Below, one piece after another: positions 1 to 5,438 of a stretch of DNA of 14,299 bases (position 1 is its first letter; every line of letters begins with the position of its first letter). The position numbers and the translations under genes are program-made. Source of the stretch: UBA4661 sp002405405 (GTDB taxonomy: Bacteria > Bacteroidota > Ignavibacteria > Kapaibacteriales > UBA4661); NCBI GenBank assembly GCA_036847245.1, contig DAIUAL010000075.1:1-14299 (forward strand), in the 5' to 3' direction. The notes under the pieces were generated by a model. That model saw nothing but the letters and a program-made list of their open reading frames with translations, ran no database searches and had not been told where the DNA came from.

Positions 1-1056
1 GAAGTAGATATTTTTGTAGACTTCACTTGCATTTCTTATTTGCCGTAAAAACGTTACAATAGAAATTTTATTTAAGGGTTGTTCATCTGTATTATTTGAT
101 TTTTCATCTATACTATTATCACTTTCATCAAAAACATCTTCATCGTCGTTTTCGTCTTCTACATCATAATACACTTCAAACTCACCCAATAAATCTGTAT
201 GCTCTACATTTTTCATATAGAAGGTTTTAAACTCTTCTACGAGTCTGTTTGAAGTTATTTTTCGGCTCTTTAACACTGAACAGAAATATTGCCTGAAGAA
301 GTTGTCTGTATTTATCCCATCAAGATCCCCTATAATTTTTGCCCAAATTAACTTTACTTGCTCAAGCATTTTCTCGTCATTTAACTTAGAAGCATGTCCC
401 AGCAAAAAGTTTTTAATAATATCTGTTGCTGATAATTTTAGCCCCCTATTATTGATTGTCTCAAAGAGTTTATACGCATCTTGTGCCAGTGAAACATCCA
501 ATCGAATAATAACAGCGACATTAATGAGTTTATGGTAAAATGCATCCAAATCTTCCTCTGAAAAATCCGACAACCAATTATCAAAAGACTCAGCCGCGTC
601 TTTGAGATGCTTGTTGACTATTTCATCGAAATTATCATTAGCCAGAATAATTCTGTAGTCTGCATTATCCAAATCTCCCAGAAGCAATTTATTCTTTACT
701 ATTTTATCAGGTCCTTTACAATGAAGCATTTTACGTATTTCATTCGCTGTCTCTTCTCTTGCTTTTTCCTTATATGCCTTTTCTAAAGATTTTAATAAAA
801 TTGTTAATGTTGTCAATCGCTGTTGTCCATCAACAAGTTCAGGTGTCATAAAGCCACCATTGTATACACCTGCGTGAAGAATAATCATTCCAAACAAGTG
901 TCCGTCATTATCTTTTAACAAGTTGATGTCGTCAAAAAGTGCACCTATATGGTGGGTTTTCCAAGAATAACGTCTTTGATATGATGGAATAACGAACTGT
1001 TCATTCGTATTGGCGAATAGCTGGGCAAGTGAAAGTTTATTTGGAACTATATTCAT
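1..1056 (-). CDS. DUF262 (GmrSD N-terminal-type) protein, 3' end beyond window
   Basis: The frame is open from an ATG at 1056 to the left edge, giving 352 residues with no stop, so the C-terminus lies outside the window. Residues 23-32 read IPSYQRRYSW and residues 72-79 read LVDGQQRL. These are the two DUF262 signatures, the second being the DGQQR motif of the ParB/Srx-like fold linked to nucleotide hydrolysis in GmrS and DndB relatives. A third conserved block, DAYKLFETINNRG followed by LSATDIIKNFLL, lies near residues 193-218. An acidic, Asp/Glu-rich stretch near residues 299-320 separates this domain from what follows. DUF262 proteins are often part of type IV restriction or other anti-phage loci, but many have no tested role. 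No Shine-Dalgarno is visible before the ATG. The terminator at 1169-1209 separates it from the cluster upstream, so it is probably its own transcription unit. Family call is firm; function is open. Confidence 0.9.
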   Translation of the reverse strand, partial: MNIVPNKLSLAQLFANTNEQFVIPSYQRRYSWKTHHIGALFDDINLLKDNDGHLFGMIILHAGVYNGGFMTPELVDGQQRLTTLTILLKSLEKAYKEKAREETANEIRKMLHCKGPDKIVKNKLLLGDLDNADYRIILANDNFDEIVNKHLKDAAESFDNWLSDFSEEDLDAFYHKLINVAVIIRLDVSLAQDAYKLFETINNRGLKLSATDIIKNFLLGHASKLNDEKMLEQVKLIWAKIIGDLDGINTDNFFRQYFCSVLKSRKITSNRLVEEFKTFYMKNVEHTDLLGEFEVYYDVEDENDDEDVFDESDNSIDEKSNNTDEQPLNKISIVTFLRQIRNASEVYKNIYF

Positions 1057-1168
1057 TAGAATTAAAATGTATAAGTGGGTAAATGACCTTTTAATACACC
1101 CTCACAACCACAACAAACAATTACCTTATTCTAACTTTGGCGGGAGAAGATCACTATTTCACATCCAA

Positions 1169-1209
1169 AAAGTCGTGGATAGAGAATCTTACATACTACC
1201 CACGACTTT
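1169..1209 (-). terminator. Intrinsic terminator after the membrane/Mrr_N gene
   Basis: Read on the minus strand, the arm AAAGTCGTGGGTAG pairs with CTATCCACGACTTT over 14 bp, including one G-T wobble, around a 13-nt loop. The stem runs straight into a run of five Ts. It lies 16 bases past the TAA at 1225, so it ends the cluster's transcript before the DUF262 gene. Confidence 0.75.
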
Positions 1210-1224
1210 CAGTAAATAACGATA

Positions 1225-2319
1225 TTACTTGCCTTTGACCAACTGAACAAGTTGCTCTACTGTCAAGGCATCAATGTTCATGTTCTTATCAGCGATTTCC
1301 CACATACCACGGCTTGGGCTTGTCATGAGTCCTATCTTTTTCATGTTTGTTCGTACCCATGCTAAACGAGCTTCTATCTCGCTTGGTCCACCTTCTGCAC
1401 CTTGTGGTACTTTGAGCATTTCCTGTGTTATACCGGCAACCTCAATTACTTTCGCATTCATCTGTTCAAATCTAACAGCTGTGCCAAGCTCTTTTAGCGC
1501 GCGCAATGCGGGGATATAGAGTTCTTCAATGCGTGGAAGAATTTCAATATTTTTTTCGACTGCTTTTATATCATACTTCAGATGTTTTACAACATGACTA
1601 ACAAACTCTTCAATATTACCAGAACTCCACAAGCGATAAGAAGCGATTACAGTACCATCAGCAAGTTTAAAGTGATCTCGCTTTGATTCTTCATATGGTG
1701 GATTTGCGTACTCTTTATTAAGTTCAAGCGCGTCAATGCTTTTCATAAAGACATCATTTCCTTTCATATCAAGAGGGAATGCCTTGAGCGCATCTTCTAA
1801 TGTAGCAGCTGGATTCTGTTTGAAATAATGCTTGAAAACTGCCATCGGTAATGTTTTGGCATTATAAGTTTTTCCACCGAATGAGAACGAAGCACGTGCT
1901 TTTTGTACGCGCCCAGAAAGAATTGTCTCTTTTTTAGTTTCAACTGCTTCCTGCGACTGCCGAAGAGCTTTCATTGCTGTCTCAAACACCTTGGTATCAG
2001 TGTGTCCTGCTTCAGCTAAGCCGAGTTCTTCACGACAAGTACTAGCAAACTGTTGCAACGAAATCAAAATCTTCATTTTGTCATCAGCTGAAATCGGCGT
2101 ACTATCACTGTCTTCTTCACTCTCCGCTCCACTCTCTTCAGGAGCATTTGAAAACGCTGTGCTGATTGATTCATAGACCTTGGTGTATGATTTTATTGTT
2201 TCATCAAAGGATACCATTTGGAGTTTAACCATCATAAACTGTAATTGCGTCATCTCAACAATAGAGATTTTTCCATCGAGGAGAATGTCGCGTGTCTGGT
2301 TCATGATTTCTTTGTACAA
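1225..2319 (-). CDS. Mrr N-terminal-type winged-helix protein, open part of an interrupted gene
   Basis: This 364-residue frame opens at a TTG (2319) that is only the first usable start after an in-frame amber codon; the coding pattern clearly continues upstream (see the 1225-2559 entry). The first ~60 residues look helical and follow a membrane anchor. Residues 60-75 are acidic and low in complexity. Residues ~143-250 (FGGKTYNAKTLPMAVFK, then ADGTVIASYRLWSSGNIEEF) resemble a small module I associate with restriction-linked proteins; I cannot name it with certainty. Residues ~259-345 match the Mrr N-terminal winged helix: LP-x-IEELYIPALRAL, GITQEMLKV, then RLAWVRTNMKKIGL and SPSRGMWEI. The catalytic Mrr endonuclease domain is absent, as the protein ends 20 residues later. 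It may therefore bind DNA or act as a sensor rather than cut. It is the last gene of the cluster. Confidence 0.7.
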   Translation of the reverse strand: MYKEIMNQTRDILLDGKISIVEMTQLQFMMVKLQMVSFDETIKSYTKVYESISTAFSNAPEESGAESEEDSDSTPISADDKMKILISLQQFASTCREELGLAEAGHTDTKVFETAMKALRQSQEAVETKKETILSGRVQKARASFSFGGKTYNAKTLPMAVFKHYFKQNPAATLEDALKAFPLDMKGNDVFMKSIDALELNKEYANPPYEESKRDHFKLADGTVIASYRLWSSGNIEEFVSHVVKHLKYDIKAVEKNIEILPRIEELYIPALRALKELGTAVRFEQMNAKVIEVAGITQEMLKVPQGAEGGPSEIEARLAWVRTNMKKIGLMTSPSRGMWEIADKNMNIDALTVEQLVQLVKGK

Positions 2320-2559
2320 CTCAACTCGCTCTTCAAATACGCTCTGACCACGTGATTTATTTTCCTCGATTTCGGATTGTTTATTTAAAAGGAAATATGT
2401 GAGTATACTCAGAAATACTGCACCAAAAGAAGCTCCGAGAATTTGTACGATAATACCGTCTTTATGTGCATCAAAAAATGGCTGCTAACCCAAAAACGCC
2501 GATGCCGCAATAAAGACTAACGAAAACATTGTCCAATTTTTGCGTAAAAAATTGCTCAT
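1225..2559 (-). pseudogene. Membrane-anchored Mrr_N protein gene split by an amber codon
   Basis: The likely full gene starts at ATG 2559, 27 bases after the preceding stop, and would encode 444 residues. Codons 1-24 give MSNFLRKNWTMFSLVFIAAS and then AFLG. Codon 25 is TAG (2487-2485). The frame then resumes as QPFFDAHKDGIIVQILGASF and continues into a second hydrophobic segment (VQILGASFGAVFLSILTYFLL) and a charged helix before joining the 364-residue frame. Two membrane segments and a charged linker interrupted only by this codon argue for one gene. A TGG (Trp) to TAG change is the simplest explanation. Alternatives are readthrough, internal initiation at TTG 2319 giving a soluble protein, or a base-calling error. 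Confidence 0.65.
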
Positions 2560-2586
2560 TAGAATGTTGATGAAAGGTGAAGAAGA

Positions 2587-2904
2587 TTAGTTACCACTCT
2601 TTTTCTTTTTGTCGTTTGATGTTGCTTGAGACGATTTCGAAAGTACGTTTACGATCGCCTCTTTAGCATTTTGATACGCATCCTTCCCAGCCATTCGACC
2701 AATGGATGAGCCAAAACTTGTTGCCGCAGAGTTTTTTGCTCGAGTGCTCAACGAAGGATCTTTTTTTATCAGTCTGCTCTTCGATGTCGTGAGTTGCTTC
2801 TTTACTGATGCTGTAGATTTTTCTTGCGACCATGCTGTAACACAACGCACTTGCAATACTAAAAGGCAAAGAAAGCCATAATGAAGAAAACTATTTCTTT
2901 TCAT
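2587..2904 (-). CDS. Small protein of unknown function, frame uncertain (possible frameshifts)
   Basis: The longest continuous reading starts at ATG 2904, inside the last codons of the upstream paralog B gene, and gives 105 residues: an N-terminal hydrophobic segment, a Ser/Thr/Lys-rich middle and a basic tail (NDKKKKSGN). The C-terminal half (SFGSSIGRMAGKDAYQNAKE) looks like real protein. The N-terminal half is less convincing. Another frame across about 2868-2765 reads SIASALCYSMVARKIYSISK then EATHDIEEQTDKK, which looks more natural. Dropping one base at the A7 run (T7 at 2761-2767 on the plus strand) would join it to the good C-terminus. Dropping one base at a T4 run would also attach a start MAFFAF (ATG 2879). 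The gene may thus be a small membrane-anchored protein with one or two homopolymer frameshifts. I recognise no family. Confidence 0.4.
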   Translation of the reverse strand: MKRNSFLHYGFLCLLVLQVRCVTAWSQEKSTASVKKQLTTSKSRLIKKDPSLSTRAKNSAATSFGSSIGRMAGKDAYQNAKEAIVNVLSKSSQATSNDKKKKSGN

Positions 2905-3253
2905 ATTCGCCCCGTCGAGCTTCACCAATCGTTATATTGTTTGGCACGAGATGCGTGTCTTTAGCATCAGCAATTTGTACCTTGATGCCAAAAGCATTCA
3001 TGAAAGCACTTTCAACGTCAGAAACTTTCATTTTTGCTTTTAGGCGAATACCCTCACCCTTTGTATTTGCACTCTTGAATGAACCTAATGTTTTATCTCC
3101 ATCGGCAAATTTTACCCCATTATACACACGAAGTGTAACACCAAAGTTTTCTTTGAATTCTTTCTGCAAAGATTTCACTTTCATATTTCCTGTGATATCA
3201 ATATCTGCGGCTTTAAAGTTATCCATGATACCGCCTACAAGTTTGCCCAGCAT
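2891..3253 (-). CDS. Two-repeat small protein, paralog B (function unknown)
   Basis: This 120-residue protein is a paralog of the product at 3974-4276. The shared core is MKVKSL, F-K-E-x-F-G, then TLRVYNGVKFAD. The protein carries an internal duplication: residues ~24-58 (MKVKSL...FGVTLRVYNG) align with residues ~75-111 (MKVSDV...FGIKVQIADA), each predicted as strand-helix-strand. An N-terminal extension (MLGKLVGGIMDNFKAAD), amphipathic in look, is missing from paralog A. ATG 3253 is chosen because a GGAG lies 6 bases upstream; a TTG at 3265 would give 124 residues but sits inside the terminator T-run. The gene lies directly downstream of a strong terminator, so its expression depends on readthrough or a promoter inside the TerB-like gene. 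Similar small proteins occur in Bacteroidota as hypotheticals, as far as I recall. No function is known to me. Confidence 0.85.
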   Translation of the reverse strand: MLGKLVGGIMDNFKAADIDITGNMKVKSLQKEFKENFGVTLRVYNGVKFADGDKTLGSFKSANTKGEGIRLKAKMKVSDVESAFMNAFGIKVQIADAKDTHLVPNNITIGEARRGEYEKK

Positions 3254-3259
3254 AAGTTT

Positions 3260-3263
3260 CTCC
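3260..3263 (-). promoter_or_regulatory. Shine-Dalgarno GGAG fixing the paralog B start
   Basis: On the minus strand GGAG is followed by a 6-base spacer (AAACTT) and the ATG at 3253. It directly follows the T-run of the terminator. This supports the 3253 start over the TTG at 3265. Confidence 0.6.
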
Positions 3264-3297
3264 AAAAAAAAGGGCTTGTTTCTTTAAAAACAAGCCC
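3264..3297 (-). terminator. Strong intrinsic terminator inside the cluster, after the TerB-like gene
   Basis: Read on the minus strand, GGGCTTGTTT pairs perfectly with AAACAAGCCC (10 bp) around a 6-nt loop and is followed by eight Ts. It lies 16 bases after the TerB-like stop codon (3314) and directly before the paralog B Shine-Dalgarno. That position makes it either the end of the first transcript or a partial attenuator lowering expression of the three downstream genes. Confidence 0.9.
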
Positions 3298-3313
3298 CAA
3301 GTAATAATAAGAA

Positions 3314-3745
3314 TTAGAGTTCTTCCAATGATTCTTCAACATCTACTTGTACACCATCTTCTTGAACACTGTAAGCCACGCGCGCAAGAACAACAGCCGG
3401 ATCAACGCCAAGCATATCAGATATTGTAAAGAGAGTGCCACACTCATCAAGTGTCAGTACTTTATCTGCAAGAATAATATGCATTGCTGCTTCAAACAAA
3501 GTATTTGCTTCATCAGCAGGAATATCTTTACATGCTTTTTCGATATACGTATCAGCGGCATCTTCATCAAGCCCTGCAATCACTTTTGCTTCTTGCTCTA
3601 CTGCCGATTTAAATGATGCCCATTCGATCCCAAGATCTGAACAAATATCTTCTAATACCTTATATTCCGATTCATCAGCAGTGCCATCTGCCATCAATGC
3701 CACGGCACCAATTTTTGTAAGAGCTGTTTGAAATTTCGCATTCAT
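3314..3745 (-). CDS. TerB-like (tellurite resistance TerB family) acidic protein
   Basis: This 143-residue, strongly acidic, all-helical-looking protein has no signal peptide and is probably cytoplasmic. Two blocks give the TerB-type pattern of helices with acidic turns: KIGAVALMADGTADESEYKV at residues ~11-30 and AMHIILADKVLTLDE near residues 90-105. TerB-domain proteins occur in tellurite-resistance and general stress or phage-response loci, where acidic residues in such turns can bind metal; their biochemical role is poorly defined. No TerC, TerD or TerZ partner is in the window, so this is not a classical ter operon. The start at ATG 3745 matches the beginning of the first helix; no Shine-Dalgarno is seen. 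It lies between the 52-aa basic gene and the internal terminator. Domain assignment is by pattern, without a profile search. Confidence 0.7.
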   Translation of the reverse strand: MNAKFQTALTKIGAVALMADGTADESEYKVLEDICSDLGIEWASFKSAVEQEAKVIAGLDEDAADTYIEKACKDIPADEANTLFEAAMHIILADKVLTLDECGTLFTISDMLGVDPAVVLARVAYSVQEDGVQVDVEESLEEL

Positions 3746-3775
3746 AGAGTTGTTTGAGATAGAGTGAGAATAAAA

Positions 3776-3934
3776 TTATTTCTTCTTCTTTTTACCAAAG
3801 AGCCACGAGAACTTGGTTTTCTTTGCTCGTGCAGCACGTGCTTTTGCCAAACGATCAGCAATGACTTTTCCTTCCTTTGTGCGTTTATCAACTTTACCGG
3901 AAGATGTTTTTTTGAGTTTTACTTTTTTAGGCAT
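3776..3934 (-). CDS. 52-residue Lys/Arg-rich protein of unknown function
   Basis: The product begins MPKKVKLKKTSSGKVDKRTK and ends in KFSWLFGKKKKK. About 40 percent of residues are Lys or Arg, many in a predicted helix (residues ~28-40, DRLAKARAARAKK). It contains no Cys or His cluster. ATG 3934 is preferred; a start at 3961 would add nine hydrophobic residues (MFSFLFRVV) and is less likely. The gene fits tightly between the paralog A gene (stop at 3974) and the TerB-like gene (start at 3745), all on the same strand. Such composition suits nucleic-acid, ribosome or acidic-partner binding. The acidic TerB-like protein next door is an obvious candidate partner, but this is inference. I do not recognise a family. 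Confidence 0.6.
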   Translation of the reverse strand: MPKKVKLKKTSSGKVDKRTKEGKVIADRLAKARAARAKKTKFSWLFGKKKKK

Positions 3935-3973
3935 AACTACTCTGAATAAGAAAGAGAACAAGAGAAAATTGAA

Positions 3974-4276
3974 TTACGCTTTACCACTTTGTGTTAACGA
4001 CACTTTGTCATCAACAAGTTTTGAATCATCCGCCGATGCAACTTGAACTTTGATACCAAATTCACTCATCATTGATTCTTCAAACTTTCCAACAAGTGTT
4101 CTACCATGTGCTGCAACTTCGCCTTTGGCTACTTTTTTTGCTATTGATGCAATAGTGACATCCTCATCAGCAAACTTTACTCCATTGTATACTCGTAGCG
4201 TAGAACCGAATTGCTCCTTGAACTTCGCTTTAAGTGATTTGACTTTCATTTGGCCAGAGATATTAAAATCTGCCAT
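3974..4276 (-). CDS. Two-repeat small protein, paralog A (function unknown)
   Basis: This 100-residue protein is the first gene of the cluster. It shares with paralog B the core MKVKSL, FKE-x-FG, TLRVYNGVKFAD and FGIKVQ. As in B, the two halves resemble each other: residues ~10-44 (MKVKSLKAKFKEQFGSTLRV) and ~60-96 (TLVGKFEESMMSEFGIKVQV) share the pattern F-x3-F-G-x2-hydrophobic-R/Q-V, followed by a D-x-x-V/T-hydrophobic ending. This suggests a duplicated strand-helix-strand unit making a pseudo-symmetric domain. There is no Cys and no signal peptide. The ATG at 4276 has a GGGAG 8 bases upstream, one of the clearest ribosome sites in the window. The role is unknown; pairing of A and B as a heteromer is possible. 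Confidence 0.88.
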   Translation of the reverse strand: MADFNISGQMKVKSLKAKFKEQFGSTLRVYNGVKFADEDVTIASIAKKVAKGEVAAHGRTLVGKFEESMMSEFGIKVQVASADDSKLVDDKVSLTQSGKA

Positions 4277-4778
4277 AGTGGGTACTCCCGAAATGAGTGA
4301 AAAAATATGTCAGAACTTTAACCATTTTTCTGACAATGTTGAGACAAAATTACTCTTGGTGAGAAAAAGTAAAATCACCTAAACCAATGCTTTTTTTACA
4401 CTAAAAACAGTATATTTTTTATACGTAAAACAATATAGTTTTCGTACTTAGATTGGCGTTTGACGAGAATAAAATTCCCCTTAAGTAAGGGCACAGCTTA
4501 AGTTTACCTTTGAAAGACTGTTAGAATTACAGTGCCTCCCGATCTCGAATTAAGTAGCATTTGGGGATGTAGTTTACTCCATATGTTGGGGCATATCGTA
4601 TGAGATTAAGAGCAATAAGAAATTTGGTGGTTCTGACTTTGGCACAATCGAATACCATCAGCGACCATGCACTACACTATACATGGTTTTGGTGTTATCA
4701 TAATACATTCTCTCTCGTATCTGTTTATTGCACAGCGAAGAGTTATTTTACCTAGCAAGAGAAACGTGAGTATTGCCT
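4277..4778. other. 502-bp gene-free region with small inverted repeats and possible cluster promoter
   Basis: No convincing coding frame lies here. The part next to paralog A (4277-4440) is very AT-rich. On the minus strand it holds TAATTTTG (4352-4345), which fits the Bacteroidota -7 pattern TAnnTTTG, with TTTT 18 bases upstream; this is a weak promoter guess about 70 bases before the ATG. Farther out are the palindrome CCCTTA-AG-TAAGGG (4478-4491), a hairpin ACTGT/ACAGT (4517-4533) and ACCATG/CATGGT (4664-4687). The region also marks the shift from AT-rich accessory genes to the more GC-rich core genes. I recognise no tRNA, IS end or known riboswitch. Confidence 0.4.
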
Positions 4779-5393
4779 CTACAACAAGTTCTTTGCGCGA
4801 ACAAAGAGGTATGGTGCATCCATAAAGGGCTTTGTATCGAAATTGGCAAAGCGTACAATGCCATTGCGCACAATCATGGCAATATGCAGTTGGGTGGTCG
4901 TTCCGTTTTCTTCACGGAATTGGCCACCCAATTTTTTTGCGGAATTGTCGGAATAATCTGACAACACCGACATGACCGCAGTGTCATATTTCATGGCTTT
5001 GAGCATGAGGATATTATCTTCCGGTGTATCACTGCTAAAGGCAAGCACAGGTATGCCATACTGTTTGAGGGAATCCGATAGTGCATTGATTGCTGTGAGC
5101 TGTTCCACGCAGTGCGAACACCCATAACCGAGATATCGAATCATGATTACGGGCTTCTGTTTGGAAAGCTCGATGGCATCAACAAATACTTGATTGGTTG
5201 CTTGCAGATTCAAAGCAGGAAGTGGGCGATCAACAATCATTGCTGCACACTTGGAATGATCAAATGCAGAGGTATGCTGGTGTTCATTTGTTGGAATAGG
5301 AGGCGTTGTTGAGCGCATAAAAGCAATCGTACCACCGAAAACAGCGATACCGATAACAGCAAACAAGGCCATTTTTTTTACGAAGTCATTCAT
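4779..5393 (-). CDS. Membrane-anchored thioredoxin-fold redoxin with CSHC active site
   Basis: The 204-residue protein begins with a short charged N-terminus and one membrane segment (residues ~8-25, MALFAVIGIAVFGGTIAF), then a His/Pro/Thr-rich linker. The rest is a periplasm-facing thioredoxin-like domain of the AhpC/TSA-redoxin or TlpA kind. PVIMIRYLGYGCSHC (residues 81-95) carries the CxxC pair, C92 and C95. GIPVLAFSSDTPEDN further on matches the redoxin strand that follows the first helix. An extra Cys lies at residue 49. A role in thiol-disulfide exchange or peroxide removal at the cell envelope is likely; the substrate cannot be told. ATG 5393 has a GGGGTG 6 bases upstream; a GTG at 5402 would add three residues. 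It lies 36 bases after the guaB stop and may be cotranscribed with it. Confidence 0.8.
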   Translation of the reverse strand: MNDFVKKMALFAVIGIAVFGGTIAFMRSTTPPIPTNEHQHTSAFDHSKCAAMIVDRPLPALNLQATNQVFVDAIELSKQKPVIMIRYLGYGCSHCVEQLTAINALSDSLKQYGIPVLAFSSDTPEDNILMLKAMKYDTAVMSVLSDYSDNSAKKLGGQFREENGTTTQLHIAMIVRNGIVRFANFDTKPFMDAPYLFVRAKNLL

Positions 5394-5438
5394 ATCAGAC
5401 ACCCCAAGAGAATGTTATGTTATGCTACGCACAACACA

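Noticed and set aside
2937..3287. 116-aa plus-strand frame opposite paralog B
   Set aside because: The minus-strand product has a clear paralog at 3974-4276 and a Shine-Dalgarno; the plus frame has neither.
4441..4778. Possible tRNA or IS remnant in the gene-free region
   Set aside because: No cloverleaf with a TTC-type T-loop, no terminal inverted repeats and no transposase-like frame could be found.
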